A stretch of DNA of 64,000 nt. It comes from Shewanella metallivivens. GTDB lineage: Bacteria; Pseudomonadota; Gammaproteobacteria; Enterobacterales; Shewanellaceae. Under the pieces are notes generated by a model, which worked only from the letters and a program-made list of their open reading frames with translations, made no database searches and was not told the DNA's origin. The position numbers and the translations under genes were made by a program. The stretch lies in the NCBI RefSeq assembly GCF_028750675.1, contig NZ_JAQQPZ010000013.1, positions 742,385 through 806,384 of the forward strand, written 5' to 3'. Below, in pieces: positions 9,821 to 19,868 of the stretch (the first letter of the stretch is position 1; each line of letters starts with the position of its first letter).

Positions 9821-10294
9821 TTATGAGTGCAAGCGCCCTTCTGGTTGCTCGAAGATTAAATCTTCCATTTGCTCGTAGGCTGACTCATTTCCTGGCACAT
9901 TGAATAGTACCATTAATACTACCCACTTGAGATCTTCTAACACCAACGTTGGCTCATCTAACTCCATTACCCGGTCAATCACCATTTCACGGGTTTCAAC
10001 ACTGAGCACTTGAATTTGCTCTAAGAACAATAAAAATCCACGACACTCAACATCTAACTTTGCCATCTCCGCTTTGGTGTAAATACGGAATGAATGTTGC
10101 GCATGATTGCACAAATACGGTTTATCGCTTTCCTGCAAATCAGCTAAGTGCTCTAACCAAGAAAGCGCTTTTATAATATCGACTTGATGAAAACCCGCTC
10201 GAGTTAACTCTTTGGTGAGCTCATCTTCATCCACTAATAGTTCAATTTCACTATGAACATAATTTTCAAATAAATACATGAGGATATCAAACAT
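9821..10294 (-). CDS. smg: Smg family protein (DUF494)
   Basis: This 157-residue acidic, mostly helical protein is the Smg/DUF494 protein that sits beside dprA (smf) in many gammaproteobacteria. It begins [16 protein letters not shown] and matches the family length exactly. No enzymatic motif is recognised and the molecular role is unknown. The ATG at 10294 is preceded by GAGGAG at good spacing; the in-frame extension upstream overlaps dprA and was rejected. The gene starts just after the dprA stop, so the two are co-transcribed. Confidence 0.9.
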   Translation of the reverse strand: MFDILMYLFENYVHSEIELLVDEDELTKELTRAGFHQVDIIKALSWLEHLADLQESDKPYLCNHAQHSFRIYTKAEMAKLDVECRGFLLFLEQIQVLSVETREMVIDRVMELDEPTLVLEDLKWVVLMVLFNVPGNESAYEQMEDLIFEQPEGRLHS

Positions 10295-10296
10295 GG

Positions 10297-11397
10297 CTAA
10301 CTCCTCTTTAGTCTGACGTAACCACCGGGCACAGCTGCAACCCACCCTTGTAATTCAAGTTCAAGCATTTGTACTAACACCAGATCTATTGGCTTCCCAC
10401 TATCCTCAACCACGGCATCAATTGCAGTGGTTTCATATCCTACACTAGCTAACAGCGAAGGAAATGGCAAATCACAAATGTCATTATCCTGTATATGGTG
10501 CCGCTGATGCAATTGTTCAAGGTGATAATCCGATAAACTGCCCAACTCTTCAATGATATCGGCAGCAGACTCTATAAGTTTTGCGCCATTTTTAATTAAA
10601 TCATGGCATCCCTGACTGTAACCACCGAGTACCGAGCCCGGAACAGCAAACACTTCACGGTTTTGCTCCATTGCTAGCCGGGCACTAATTAGCGAGCCGC
10701 TTTTACGACTCGCCTCAACCACAACAGTACCTAAACTCAAACCACTTACAATACGATTACGTTTAGGAAAGTTACCCGCAAACGGGCCTATTTCAGGCCA
10801 ATACTCACTGATTACACAGCCAGAATGAATAATGTCGTGATACAACTGTTGATGCCGTTTAGGGTATATACGTTCAACACCGGTGCCTAATACAGCCATA
10901 GTTGAACCTTTAGCTGCCAATGTCGCTTTATGGGCAGCCCCATCAATCCCAGTTGCCATGCCACTGGTAACTGCAAATCCTTGACTTGCCAAATTATAAG
11001 CAAGCTCAGCAGCCATATCTAACCCACCACGTGATGCATTTCGGCTCCCCACAATGGCAATGCTAGGCATCACCAAAGGCGTAATGAGACCTTTAACAAA
11101 TAACACTAAAGGAGCATCACTAATTTGTTGTAGTAAAGGAGGATAGAGTGGATCGGAAGGGGTTAAAATATAATGGTGAGGTTGCGACTCTTGCCATGCC
11201 AATGCCAAATCAACTTTATCAAAATCGATTTGGCATTTTGCTAACAGGCTTGCCGATAACGGCAAGCCTTGAGGTTCAAATTCTAGACGTTGACGAAGTT
11301 CTTCAATGTCCATTTGAGTTAATAATTGTTGAATCCGAGCAGGCCCTAACCCAGATACTGCACAAACAACTAGCCAGTCGACCAGTTTATCTGAAAT
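10297..11397 (-). CDS. dprA: DNA processing protein DprA, probable ATT start
   Basis: DprA/Smf binds single-stranded DNA and loads RecA in natural transformation; in non-competent bacteria its role is unclear. The Rossmann-type domain is plain ([48 protein letters not shown]), and a C-terminal winged-helix-like part ends [13 protein letters not shown]. The first ATG is at 11313, but the frame continues 28 codons upstream as [20 protein letters not shown] and then RIQQLLTQ, which looks like the N-terminal helical domain of DprA. That stretch has no ATG, GTG or TTG. An ATT at 11397 lies 6 nt after AAAGGG and overlaps the upstream stop codon, so I take it as the likely start. With the ATG the protein would be 338 residues. 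Confidence 0.82.
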   Translation of the reverse strand: MSDKLVDWLVVCAVSGLGPARIQQLLTQMDIEELRQRLEFEPQGLPLSASLLAKCQIDFDKVDLALAWQESQPHHYILTPSDPLYPPLLQQISDAPLVLFVKGLITPLVMPSIAIVGSRNASRGGLDMAAELAYNLASQGFAVTSGMATGIDGAAHKATLAAKGSTMAVLGTGVERIYPKRHQQLYHDIIHSGCVISEYWPEIGPFAGNFPKRNRIVSGLSLGTVVVEASRKSGSLISARLAMEQNREVFAVPGSVLGGYSQGCHDLIKNGAKLIESAADIIEELGSLSDYHLEQLHQRHHIQDNDICDLPFPSLLASVGYETTAIDAVVEDSGKPIDLVLVQMLELELQGWVAAVPGGYVRLKRS

Positions 11398-12503
11398 TAA
11401 TCACCCTTTAAGGTCAACGGCTCAGGCTTAGCGAGTTTGTCGCCAGTGCGAACAGGGATTTCGTTAAACATAATCAAACCTAAACTTGTTTTATCAAAGA
11501 CTTTAAACACTAATAAGTTACCATGAAAAATATCAGGCATCTTATGTGAGGTCTCTTCAGCAAAGTGCGCTAATACTTTGTCATATGATGAGCGATCCAA
11601 CGCGCGTACAGGCAAACCTTCATTATCATAGGTAATGATTTCGCCATCACGAAACATCGAAAATACATGACCCGTTTCAACACCATCTTCACTACCGCGA
11701 TCAATGTATACAACATCAAGTTTACCTGCCTCACGGATTTTTCCGTTAATGGCTAAAATTGATGTAGGAACCGTAAGTTCCGCCGCTTTTGGGATAAAAT
11801 AAGCAGACATTAAGGCTTCATCCTCAACCGGAGCAACTTTAAAGCCTCCTTTGGTTTCACGTAAGCTACTTAGTAACTCTACTTTTGATATTGGCCCAGA
11901 CTCAATCACCCGGCCGCTAGAGGCTAAAATCATCTCCTGGCCTAACATGCCTTCTCTGTCTGAAGCAAAAAACTCACGCCCGGTTTCATACATGGCCACT
12001 TTTAAGCCAACCTCAAGCGGAGCGTTAACATAAATAATGTCACTCACCACATGGTGCAGCGATGGACTTTCGCCACTCATCACCATTGGCAAACTGGCAA
12101 ACCAGGCCGGGTCGACGACTCGGTTTTGAGTTAAATAAGGTTGAATAAGTGCTAAATCCACTGCTGGAATAGGACCATTTTTTGAGGCCACTCTTCCTTC
12201 AGGGCTTTTCTTTATATGCTGTTTTACCACTAAGCGCGGTTGCCCATCGATAAACACCAAGGTCAGCCTATCGCCAGGATAAATAAGATGAGGGTTAGCT
12301 ATTTGTGGGTTAACACCCCACAACTTAGGCCAACGCCATGGATCATTTAAAAAATATCCAGAGATATCCCACAACGTATCGCCTTTTTTAACGACATACG
12401 TATCAGGATGCCCAGCTTTCAAAGTTAATGTATCAGCACTAACTCCAAAAATATTTAATGATAAAAAAGCAAGTAAAAGTAAGCGTTTCATGGTGTGGTC
12501 CAT
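11397..12503 (-). CDS. Exported LysM-domain protein
   Basis: This 368-residue protein has an N-terminal signal peptide (about 5-23, cleavage near SADTL) and a LysM domain (about 34-82: YVVKKGDTLWDISGYFLNDP, then NPQIANPHLIYPGDRL), which binds peptidoglycan. The remaining 280 residues are not recognised beyond being beta-rich and conserved in this position upstream of dprA. Two ATG codons, at 12503 and 12491, are possible; the second gives a more usual signal peptide. It heads the leftward LysM-dprA-smg operon, divergent from def. A role at the cell wall is inferred from the domain. Confidence 0.85.
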   Translation of the reverse strand: MDHTMKRLLLLAFLSLNIFGVSADTLTLKAGHPDTYVVKKGDTLWDISGYFLNDPWRWPKLWGVNPQIANPHLIYPGDRLTLVFIDGQPRLVVKQHIKKSPEGRVASKNGPIPAVDLALIQPYLTQNRVVDPAWFASLPMVMSGESPSLHHVVSDIIYVNAPLEVGLKVAMYETGREFFASDREGMLGQEMILASSGRVIESGPISKVELLSSLRETKGGFKVAPVEDEALMSAYFIPKAAELTVPTSILAINGKIREAGKLDVVYIDRGSEDGVETGHVFSMFRDGEIITYDNEGLPVRALDRSSYDKVLAHFAEETSHKMPDIFHGNLLVFKVFDKTSLGLIMFNEIPVRTGDKLAKPEPLTLKGD

Positions 12504-12629
12504 GTTGTTTAGCTCTTTATTAGAGCTTTTTACTGTTATTGATAGGCGGTAAGGATTAAAATTACCCTATTCGCAACAGCCAGTATAGCTAACTGGCTGA
12601 AATTTGACAGACTTGTTAAGAGTTTATAT

Positions 12630-13136
12630 ATGCCATTATTAAATGTTTTACGATTTCCAGATGAGCGTTTACGCACCATTGCTGAACCTGTAACTGATTT
12701 TGGGCCAGAATTACAAACCCAAATAGATAACATGCTAGAAACAATGTACGAAGAAAAAGGCATTGGTCTTGCTGCAACCCAAGTCGATTTCCATAAACAG
12801 CTTATCGTCATGGACCTACAAGATGACGTTGAACGTCCAACGATCTTTATTAATCCACAAATTGTAAAAAGCAGCGGTGACTTTGCTAACGAAGAAGGCT
12901 GTTTATCTGTCCCCGGTATTTATGCCAAAGTAGACCGTGCTGAATTTGTTACATTAAAAGCACTTGATCGTCACGGTGAAGAATTTACCGTTGAAGCCGA
13001 CGAATTGTTTGCAATTTGTATCCAACATGAAATGGATCACTTAAAAGGTAAGCTATTTGTGGATTACTTGTCACCACTTAAACGTCAGCGTATAAAAACA
13101 AAGCTTGAAAAAGAAGCACGTCTAGCCGCCAAGTAA
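12630..13136 (+). CDS. def: Peptide deformylase
   Basis: Def removes the formyl group from the N-terminal methionine of nascent proteins. All three metalloprotease motifs are intact: GIGLAATQ (44-51), EEGCLSVPG with metal ligand C91, and QHEMDH with H133, H137 and the catalytic E134. The 168-residue length matches E. coli Def. It is first in the def-fmt-rsmB-trkA-trkH operon; pairing with fmt is the standard arrangement because the two enzymes act on opposite ends of the formylation cycle. Upstream (12504-12629) is the divergent promoter region shared with the LysM gene. Confidence 0.97.
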   Translation: MPLLNVLRFPDERLRTIAEPVTDFGPELQTQIDNMLETMYEEKGIGLAATQVDFHKQLIVMDLQDDVERPTIFINPQIVKSSGDFANEEGCLSVPGIYAKVDRAEFVTLKALDRHGEEFTVEADELFAICIQHEMDHLKGKLFVDYLSPLKRQRIKTKLEKEARLAAK

Positions 13137-13151
13137 CCAGTAGGAACAAAT

Positions 13152-14108
13152 TTGAAACCGTTAAAAATTATCTTTGCCGGTACTCCGGATTTTGCCGCCA
13201 GACACTTGCAGGCGCTAATAAACTCTGAACATGATGTGATTGCCGTTTACACCCAACCGGATAGACCGGCTGGCCGAGGGAAAAAACTGACCGCCAGCCC
13301 AGTTAAAGCATTAGCGCAACAGCATAACATCAACGTCTTTCAGCCGGCATCATTACGCAACGAAGACGCCCAAGCAGAATTAGCCAACCTCAATGCCGAC
13401 ATTATGGTAGTGGTCGCTTACGGGCTGATTTTACCAAAGATAGTACTTGATACACCAAGATTAGGCTGTATTAACGTTCACGGTTCTATATTACCTCGCT
13501 GGCGTGGCGCTGCACCTATCCAGCGCGCCTTATGGGCGGGAGACACAGAAACAGGCGTCACCATAATGCAAATGGATGTCGGCCTTGATACAGGCGATAT
13601 GCTGCTAAAAACACACTTACCTATAGAAGCAAGCGACACGTCAGCAAGCCTATATGAAAAACTTGCAGAGCAAGGTCCTCAAGCCTTAGTTGAAGCTCTT
13701 ACAGGCTTAAGTGATGGTAGCCTTAAAGCACAGAAACAAGATGAAGCCTTAGCAAACTACGCAGAAAAGCTCTCCAAAGAAGAAGCCCGTATTGATTGGC
13801 ACAAAAGTGCTAAACAATTGTGGCAAGAGATCCGCGCCTTTAACCCTTGGCCTGTTAGCTACTTTGAACATCAACAAAGCGTCATTAAAATATGGCAAGC
13901 TACCTACAATGCCCAAACATGCTCGCAAGCCCCGGGCACAGTGATTTCAGCCACTAAACAAGGTATTGAAGTTGCAACGGCTGACGGTTCATTAATCATT
14001 GAAACCATGCAACTACCTAACAAAAAGCCATTAAATGTGGCTGATATCTTAAATGCTCGTAGTGATTGGTTTACTGCTGGTGTGTGTTTAAACCAAGAGG
14101 CTAACTAG
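13152..14108 (+). CDS. fmt: Methionyl-tRNA formyltransferase
   Basis: Fmt transfers a formyl group from 10-formyl-tetrahydrofolate to initiator Met-tRNA. The 318-residue protein shows the N-terminal [14 protein letters not shown], the [10 protein letters not shown] block, and the catalytic [17 protein letters not shown] with asparagine, histidine and later aspartate positions conserved ([13 protein letters not shown]). The C-terminal OB-like domain follows from about 205. The start is TTG at 13152, preceded by AGGAAC; no ATG fits the family N-terminus. It lies 15 bp after def and 1 bp before rsmB. Confidence 0.96.
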   Translation: MKPLKIIFAGTPDFAARHLQALINSEHDVIAVYTQPDRPAGRGKKLTASPVKALAQQHNINVFQPASLRNEDAQAELANLNADIMVVVAYGLILPKIVLDTPRLGCINVHGSILPRWRGAAPIQRALWAGDTETGVTIMQMDVGLDTGDMLLKTHLPIEASDTSASLYEKLAEQGPQALVEALTGLSDGSLKAQKQDEALANYAEKLSKEEARIDWHKSAKQLWQEIRAFNPWPVSYFEHQQSVIKIWQATYNAQTCSQAPGTVISATKQGIEVATADGSLIIETMQLPNKKPLNVADILNARSDWFTAGVCLNQEAN

Positions 14109-14109
14109 C

Positions 14110-15393
14110 ATGAATGTGCGTGCACTTGCAGCTAAAGCGATTTATGAAGTACTTGAAAAAGGCATCTCGTTATCGGTTGCGCTACCCGATCAACAGCAAC
14201 ACTTACAAAACGGTAAAGACAAAGCCTTGTTAGCAGAACTCTGCTATGGAGTCATGCGACAATTACCACAATTAGACAAATGTGTAAGTGATTGCCTTGC
14301 AAAACCATTTAAAGGCAAACAACGCATTTTACATCAGTTATTGATAGTGGGTTGTTATCAGCTTTACTTCACCCGCATTCCTGCACATGCCGCCATTTCA
14401 GAAACAGCAGAAGCCTGTCGGCAACTGCGATTTGACGGGCTCGTAAAGGTAATAAATGGCGTGTTACGCAATATTCAACGCCAAGAATCCGCGCTTAACA
14501 CGGATTCAGACACCTTACGTTTTAACACTCCTGCCTGGTTTATTAAACGCTTACAACAAGCCTATCCAGACAACTGGCAAGCCATCATTGAACAAAGCCA
14601 CCAGCGCCCACCAATGTGGCTACGCAACAATCGTTTATCGCAATCGCGTGAAGAATATTTAAGCGCATTAACAGCGCAAGACATTGGTGCCGAAGCGGGT
14701 CCTAGTCCAGATTCTATATTGCTCGACAGCCCTAAAGATGTCGCCAACTTGCCGGAGTTTATGCAAGGTGCGGCGTCGGTACAAGATGGCGCTGCACAAT
14801 GGGCTGCCACTTTACTGGCTCCAGCAGCAAATGAGCTAGTGTTAGATGCTTGCGCCGCACCGGGTGGTAAAAGTTGTCATTTAATCGAACTCGCCCCAAG
14901 TATTAATCTTGTTGCGGTCGATTTTGATGAAAAACGACTTGCACGAGTACAACAAAATCTAGACAGACTGCATTTAAAAGCGCAAGTTATTCACGGCGAC
15001 GCTGCCAATATTGACTCATGGTGGCAAGGGCAACAATTTGACCGCATTTTACTGGATGCGCCATGCTCAGCAACCGGAGTGATTCGTCGTCACCCAGATA
15101 TCAAATGGCTACGTAAAAACAACGACATTGAAGAGTTAGCCAATTTACAACGACAAATTTTTGATCACTGCTGGCAATGGCTAAAACCAGGTGGCACATT
15201 ATTGTATGCAACCTGCTCTATTTTGCCGCAAGAAAATAGCCAACAAGTTGAGCAATTTTTAGCCCGCACAGCAGACGCTAAGTTAGTGCCAATCGCACAA
15301 CAGTCAAATCCCGAAGACATTGGTTGGCAGATTTTACCCGGCCAGGACAATATGGATGGTTTTTATTACGCGCGTCTAGTTAAAGCAATTTAA
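14110..15393 (+). CDS. rsmB: 16S rRNA m5C967 methyltransferase RsmB
   Basis: RsmB (Sun/Fmu) methylates C967 of 16S rRNA using S-adenosylmethionine. The 427-residue protein has an N-terminal NusB-like RNA-binding domain (about 1-140) and a C-terminal Rossmann methyltransferase domain with the SAM loop [13 protein letters not shown]. It carries both conserved cysteines: the release cysteine in [15 protein letters not shown] and the nucleophile in [13 protein letters not shown]. It overlaps the rhythm of the def-fmt-rsmB-trkA operon, with 1 bp to fmt and 16 bp to trkA, the conserved gammaproteobacterial order. Confidence 0.96.
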   Translation: MNVRALAAKAIYEVLEKGISLSVALPDQQQHLQNGKDKALLAELCYGVMRQLPQLDKCVSDCLAKPFKGKQRILHQLLIVGCYQLYFTRIPAHAAISETAEACRQLRFDGLVKVINGVLRNIQRQESALNTDSDTLRFNTPAWFIKRLQQAYPDNWQAIIEQSHQRPPMWLRNNRLSQSREEYLSALTAQDIGAEAGPSPDSILLDSPKDVANLPEFMQGAASVQDGAAQWAATLLAPAANELVLDACAAPGGKSCHLIELAPSINLVAVDFDEKRLARVQQNLDRLHLKAQVIHGDAANIDSWWQGQQFDRILLDAPCSATGVIRRHPDIKWLRKNNDIEELANLQRQIFDHCWQWLKPGGTLLYATCSILPQENSQQVEQFLARTADAKLVPIAQQSNPEDIGWQILPGQDNMDGFYYARLVKAI

Positions 15394-15409
15394 GGATGTA
15401 CCCAAAGCC

Positions 15410-16819
15410 ATGAAGATTATTATTTTAGGGGCGGGCCAAGTTGGCGGCACATTAGCTGAGAACTTAGTCGGTGAGAATAATGACATCACCTTAGTCGATA
15501 GCGACAGAGCAAGGCTAAGACTACTGCAAGATAAGTTTGATTTACGTGTTGTTGTAGGCCATGGCGCGCATCCAAGTGTATTAAAAGAAGCGGGTGCCGA
15601 AGATGCCGACATGCTCATTGCCGTGACAAACAGTGATGAATGTAATATGTCGGCTTGCCAAATAGCTTATAGCTTGTTTGGTACACCGACAAAAATTGCT
15701 CGTATCCGCTCCGAAGCCTACCTAGATTTACAAGATAAGCTGTTTATCAACAGTGAGATTAAAGCCAGTGACGCGAAACCGCGAGGTGGTTTTATTATCG
15801 ATGAGCTTATTGCCCCAGAACAGTTAGTAACCACTTACATACAAAGGCTAGTTGAATACCCGGGTGCATTGCAGGTGCTTGAATTCGCAAAAGGTAAGTT
15901 AAGCCTAGTCGCAGTAAAAGCCTATTATGGTGGGCCTTTAGTTGGTAACGCTTTAGCCACATTACGTGAGCACATGCCCAATATTGATACCCGTGTCGCG
16001 GCGATTTTTAGACAAGGTCGGCCGATTATGCCGCGCGGTACCACCATTATTGAAGCCGATGATGAAGTGTTTTTTGTTGCCGACAGTCGCCATATTCGCG
16101 CGGTAATGAGTGAAATGCAAAAGCTCGATAACTCGTACCGCAATATTATGATTGCAGGGGGCGGTAATATCGGTTTTGGTTTAGCACAAAAGCTGCAACG
16201 TAATCACTCGGTGAAATTAATTGAACACCGACAAGAACGTGCCGAGCAACTATCTGAAAAGCTAGAGAAAACAACAGTTTTTTGTGGTGACGCATCAGAC
16301 CAAGAATTGCTGATTGAAGAACACATAGATCAAACTGATGTGTTTATTGCCGTCACCAACGATGACGAAGCAAACATTATGTCGGCATTACTCGCAAAAC
16401 GTATGGGGGCCAAAAAAGTGATGGTGCTCATTCAGCGTGAAGCTTACGTCGACATTGTACAAGAAGCCAATATCGATATCGCTATTTCACCACAGCAAGC
16501 CACAATCTCAGCGCTACTGACTCACATTCGCCAAGGCGATATTTGTAATGTTTATTCATTGCGTCGCGGTGCAGCTGAAGCCATAGAAGCTATCGCTCAT
16601 GGTGACTCGAGCACCTCAAAAGTGGTCGGTAAGCAAATTGGTGAAATAAAGCTACCACCAGGAACCACCATTGGTGCAATAGTTCGTAACGACGAGGTCT
16701 TGATGGGCCATGATAAAACCGTTATCGAGCAAGGCGACCATGTGATTCTATTCTTAGTGAATAAAAAGTTTATTGGTGATGTAGAAAAACTATTCCAACC
16801 GAGTGCATTTTTCTTTTAG
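15410..16819 (+). CDS. trkA: Trk potassium uptake regulatory subunit TrkA
   Basis: TrkA is the cytosolic, nucleotide-binding gating ring of the Trk K+ uptake system. The 469-residue protein contains two RCK units: RCK-N with [16 protein letters not shown] at the start, then RCK-C, and a second copy with [18 protein letters not shown] near 245. Both acidic ends of the dinucleotide-binding beta strands are present ([16 protein letters not shown]). It is slightly longer than E. coli TrkA because of a phenylalanine-rich C-terminus. It lies 6 bp before a trkH gene, so channel and gate are coexpressed here, unlike in E. coli. Confidence 0.95.
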   Translation: MKIIILGAGQVGGTLAENLVGENNDITLVDSDRARLRLLQDKFDLRVVVGHGAHPSVLKEAGAEDADMLIAVTNSDECNMSACQIAYSLFGTPTKIARIRSEAYLDLQDKLFINSEIKASDAKPRGGFIIDELIAPEQLVTTYIQRLVEYPGALQVLEFAKGKLSLVAVKAYYGGPLVGNALATLREHMPNIDTRVAAIFRQGRPIMPRGTTIIEADDEVFFVADSRHIRAVMSEMQKLDNSYRNIMIAGGGNIGFGLAQKLQRNHSVKLIEHRQERAEQLSEKLEKTTVFCGDASDQELLIEEHIDQTDVFIAVTNDDEANIMSALLAKRMGAKKVMVLIQREAYVDIVQEANIDIAISPQQATISALLTHIRQGDICNVYSLRRGAAEAIEAIAHGDSSTSKVVGKQIGEIKLPPGTTIGAIVRNDEVLMGHDKTVIEQGDHVILFLVNKKFIGDVEKLFQPSAFFF

Positions 16820-16825
16820 GTTTTT

Positions 16826-18268
16826 ATGTTTAACATAAAACAGCTTATCTTTATTCTGGGTATTTTTCTCTCGATACTCACAGGATTTATGTTGGTGCCA
16901 ATGGCATTCGCGCTATTTTATGGCGAAGAGACCATTGGCGATTTTATGATATCAGGCTTATTTACTGGTTTTATCGCCATTATTTGTCTGCAAAATGGTC
17001 GTCATCGCCAATTTAACCTCAACATTAGAGACATGTTCATGCTCACCAGCGTGACGTGGTTTATTGTCAGTCTTTTTGCAGCATTGCCTTTCACCTTGTA
17101 TCACGGCATCAACTATACAGATGCATTTTTTGAAACCATGTCAGGTATCACCACTACAGGCTCTACCGTACTCAGCGGCTTAGACGCCATGGATCACAGT
17201 ATTTTAGTATGGAGATCCCTGTTGCAGTGGTTAGGCGGCATAGGCTTTATTGTGATGGCAGTAGCAGTATTACCATTTCTTAACGTCGGTGGTATGCGGC
17301 TATTTAGAACAGAATCATCCGACTGGAGCGACAAAACCATGCCGCGTACCCAGCACATGGCCAAACACTTATTTCAGGTCTACTTAGTGCTTACGTTGCT
17401 ATGTTCCCTAGCCTATCACCTCGCTGGAATGCACTGGTTTGAAGCCATTAGCCACGCCATGACCACGTTATCAACCGGTGGCTACTCAACGTCAGATAAC
17501 TCAATGGCCGCCTTTTCACATGAAGCTCATTGGGTAAGTATTGTGTTTATGTTAGCCGGCGGATTACCGTTAATCATGTTTGTTCAGTCAATTCAACAAC
17601 GCAGTGTACGATTATGGAATGACCAACAAGTAAAAGGCTTTTTACTGTTTGTGGTGTTAGTGTCTTGTTCATTAGCGTTTTGGTTGTGGCGACATCAGCA
17701 TATGGATTTCATTGATGCACTAAGATTATCAAGTTTTAACGTGATATCCGTTATCACCACAACAGGTTACGGGTTAACTGATTATCAAGCTTGGGGGACG
17801 GTCGCCAGCGTGGCATTTTTGTTTTTAATGTTTGTCGGTAGTTGTTCTGGTTCAACTTCTGGTGGAATAAAAATCTTTCGTTTCCAAATTGCCTTTTCAA
17901 TTATGCGTCAGCAAATAAAACAACAATTTCACCCTAATGGCGTGTTTAAAGAAAAATACAATGGCCATCGTGTAACTGATGACATTGTCCGTTCAATTGT
18001 GGCTTTTTTTATGCTGATGTTTGTGGTGATTTTAGGCTTATCGATTATTTTAGTGTTAACTGGCTTAGACCCAATGACCAGCATTACCGGTGCAATCACT
18101 GCAGTAACAAACGTAGGCCCAGGGCTTGGGCCTATTATTGGCCCTGCGGGTAACTTTGCCCCCTTACCCGATATTGCCAAATGGGCCCTAGCAATTGGAA
18201 TGTTATTAGGTCGTTTAGAAATCCTGACTATAGCAGTATTATTACATCCTAAATTTTGGCATTTTTAG
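16826..18268 (+). CDS. trkH: Trk-type potassium channel subunit TrkH (copy 1)
   Basis: This 480-residue polytopic membrane protein is the K+-translocating subunit of the Trk system. The four pore-loop repeats of the SKT family are visible with their selectivity-filter glycines: SGITTTGSTVLSG (about 108), TLSTGGYST (about 214), SVITTTGYGLTD (about 310) and TNVGPGLGP (about 430). The conserved LQWLGGIGFIVMAVAVLP segment is also present. It is the last gene of the def-trkH operon and its stop overlaps that of the convergent HemG-like gene by four bases. A second trkH lies at 19868-21325. The two differ clearly, so this is an old duplication or separate acquisition. Confidence 0.93.
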   Translation: MFNIKQLIFILGIFLSILTGFMLVPMAFALFYGEETIGDFMISGLFTGFIAIICLQNGRHRQFNLNIRDMFMLTSVTWFIVSLFAALPFTLYHGINYTDAFFETMSGITTTGSTVLSGLDAMDHSILVWRSLLQWLGGIGFIVMAVAVLPFLNVGGMRLFRTESSDWSDKTMPRTQHMAKHLFQVYLVLTLLCSLAYHLAGMHWFEAISHAMTTLSTGGYSTSDNSMAAFSHEAHWVSIVFMLAGGLPLIMFVQSIQQRSVRLWNDQQVKGFLLFVVLVSCSLAFWLWRHQHMDFIDALRLSSFNVISVITTTGYGLTDYQAWGTVASVAFLFLMFVGSCSGSTSGGIKIFRFQIAFSIMRQQIKQQFHPNGVFKEKYNGHRVTDDIVRSIVAFFMLMFVVILGLSIILVLTGLDPMTSITGAITAVTNVGPGLGPIIGPAGNFAPLPDIAKWALAIGMLLGRLEILTIAVLLHPKFWHF

Positions 18269-18816
18269 CTCAATTCAACGTTAGCTAAACTGGCAATATG
18301 ATTACCATAAGCTTTTACATCTTGCCAATCGGTGTAGTCAATAATGGCGGTAGGATCCGTAGGTCCATCAGTCATCTTCATGATCAATCTAATCATTAAG
18401 CTGTCGTACCAAGGCCAAGATGGATAATCCACTTTACCTGCAATAATCTTAACATCTTGAGGTTTCCAAGCCGACAAGGTTAAAAACTTCTGTAAATATT
18501 TATTGTTTTCTGGGATACGTTTTTCTGGATTACGCGCCACCACATTGACACAAAAAAAGCTATTTGGAATATTCGATAACGCTTGCTGATGTTGGCTGAC
18601 AAACTCAAAAACCGACTTATGGTATGAACCATACAAAACACAGGCACCCAAAGCAACGGCTTGATATTTATCCCATTCAATCGGTTTTTGTTTAGTATCA
18701 TGGATATTTATTACGTCACATTGATCACCATTAGCGATAATTTGCTCAGCAATAGCACGACTAATTTGAGCCGTGTGTCCTCCACGAGAATAATAAAGTA
18801 CTAATATGTGCGCCAT
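18265..18816 (-). CDS. HemG-like flavodoxin-fold protein (copy 1)
   Basis: This 183-residue flavodoxin-fold protein is similar over its whole length to HemG, the menaquinone-dependent protoporphyrinogen IX dehydrogenase, including the HemG-specific insertion (CVNVVARNPEKRIPE, then KYLQKFLTLSAWKP). The FMN phosphate loop is YYSRGGHTAQI, which departs from the usual HemG pattern and resembles general flavodoxins. The start at ATG 18816 was chosen because the FMN-binding strand begins immediately after it. A closer HemG homologue lies 0.5 kb away, so this copy may have diverged in substrate or quinone use. Its promoter region faces the ArsR-type regulator gene. Confidence 0.78.
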   Translation of the reverse strand: MAHILVLYYSRGGHTAQISRAIAEQIIANGDQCDVINIHDTKQKPIEWDKYQAVALGACVLYGSYHKSVFEFVSQHQQALSNIPNSFFCVNVVARNPEKRIPENNKYLQKFLTLSAWKPQDVKIIAGKVDYPSWPWYDSLMIRLIMKMTDGPTDPTAIIDYTDWQDVKAYGNHIASLANVELS

Positions 18817-18967
18817 GTTATGTCTCATTACTGCGTTATTTGCCTCAGTTTGGCATAAAAAGTCCTTTTTAAACCTGAGCAATGATCACAAATTAGAAAT
18901 AGCTCATATATTTAATAGTTAAAATTGAGATCTTCGAAGTGCAGAAGTATGATAATACCAAATAGCA

Positions 18968-18986
18968 AGTTAGTGTTAAGCTAACT
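18968..18986. promoter_or_regulatory. Candidate operator upstream of the ArsR-type gene
   Basis: The inverted repeat AGTTAG-N7-CTAACT lies about 25 bp before the regulator start, in the 194-bp divergent region between it and the HemG-like gene. An ArsR-family repressor often binds such a dyad in its own promoter. The assignment is inference from position and symmetry only. Confidence 0.35.
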
Positions 18987-19010
18987 CAAGTTCACTAGGT
19001 AGGAACACTC

Positions 19011-19316
19011 ATGAAGCAAGATATCGATGTCGTCACCATGCTTAATAATGCTGAAACAGCCGCACAATGGCTAAAGGCAATAGCGAATCCGTATCGACTG
19101 ATGATTTTATGCTTACTGCTAGAAAAAGAACACAGTGTAACAGAGCTAAATGAAACCGTTCCGTTAAGTCAGTCGGCATTGTCACAACATTTAGCAGTAC
19201 TGCGCACGCAAGACTTAGTGAATACGCGTAAAAGCTCACAAGTGGTGTATTACACGCTTAAAAATGAACAAGTGACTGAAGTCATCTCCATTTTACATCG
19301 CCGTTATTGCGCCTAA
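19011..19316 (+). CDS. ArsR-family regulator, YgaV/SqrR/BigR-like
   Basis: This 101-residue winged-helix repressor lacks the classic ArsR metal motif. It instead looks like the persulfide-responsive YgaV/SqrR/BigR group: the helix-3 segment NPYRLMILCLLL places a cysteine at 34, and the C-terminal RRYCA places one at 100, the two positions that form a disulfide or tetrasulfide in that group. The recognition helix is SQSALSQHLAVLRT. AGGA precedes the ATG. Expected targets in that group are sulfide- and haem-related genes; here it sits between two HemG-like genes, one divergent from it. Control of hemG by this protein is inference. Confidence 0.8.
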   Translation: MKQDIDVVTMLNNAETAAQWLKAIANPYRLMILCLLLEKEHSVTELNETVPLSQSALSQHLAVLRTQDLVNTRKSSQVVYYTLKNEQVTEVISILHRRYCA

Positions 19317-19334
19317 TCTCAAAAAGGCATTTTG

Positions 19335-19868
19335 TTAACGCTTTTGCGCCGCAATTTTCTTGGCAAAGCCTACAACGTTATCCCAATCGGTAAACTCAAA
19401 AGTACCACTGGTATCTGTTGGTCCTTTGGTCATCCACATAATAAAACGAATCATGAACTTGTCGAAAAAACGGTAACGTGGATAATCAATTTTACCAGCA
19501 AAAACTTCAAGCAATTGAGGTTTCCAAACCGATAAGGTCAAAAATTTCTGCATGTAAGGATTTGTTTCAGGCGTGTTTTTTAGCGGTTTTCTCGCAACAA
19601 CGTTCACCGTAAAAAAGCTGTTCAACTTAGTGTCGAGCAATGCTTGATGCTGCACTGCAAACTTAAATAATTCTGGCCGATGTTTGCCATAACGGATACT
19701 GGCACCAATCACTACTTTATCGACTGCAGCTAGCTGCTCAGCCTTCACATCAGCTAAGTTAATGACAGTCACTTGCTCACCACTTTCGCGAAGCACTTGT
19801 TCAATTCGCTGACAAATTGCCAACGTTTGCCCATCAACAGTTGAATATAAGATTGCCGTTTTTAACAT
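19335..19868 (-). CDS. hemG: Menaquinone-dependent protoporphyrinogen IX dehydrogenase HemG
   Basis: HemG oxidises protoporphyrinogen IX to protoporphyrin IX with FMN, passing electrons to menaquinone. The 177-residue protein begins MLKTAILYSTVDGQTLAI with the HemG-type FMN loop, followed by VVIGASIRYGKHRPELF and the characteristic insertion VNVVARKPLKNTPETNPY. The C-terminus has the RFIMWMTKGPTD pattern of E. coli HemG. Its ATG overlaps the upstream trkH stop (TAATG), giving translational coupling. The order pepQ-yigZ-trkH-hemG divergent from fadBA is the same as in E. coli, so this copy is the orthologue. Confidence 0.9.
   Translation of the reverse strand: MLKTAILYSTVDGQTLAICQRIEQVLRESGEQVTVINLADVKAEQLAAVDKVVIGASIRYGKHRPELFKFAVQHQALLDTKLNSFFTVNVVARKPLKNTPETNPYMQKFLTLSVWKPQLLEVFAGKIDYPRYRFFDKFMIRFIMWMTKGPTDTSGTFEFTDWDNVVGFAKKIAAQKR

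Noticed and set aside
12536..12811. Leftward 91-codon frame across the def start
   Set aside because: It overlaps the N-terminus of the conserved def gene on the other strand and resembles no family.
18953..18963. TAATACCAAAT upstream of the ArsR-type gene, resembling the repeat-element end
   Set aside because: Only 11 bp with no partner arm nearby; chance or a solo remnant cannot be separated.
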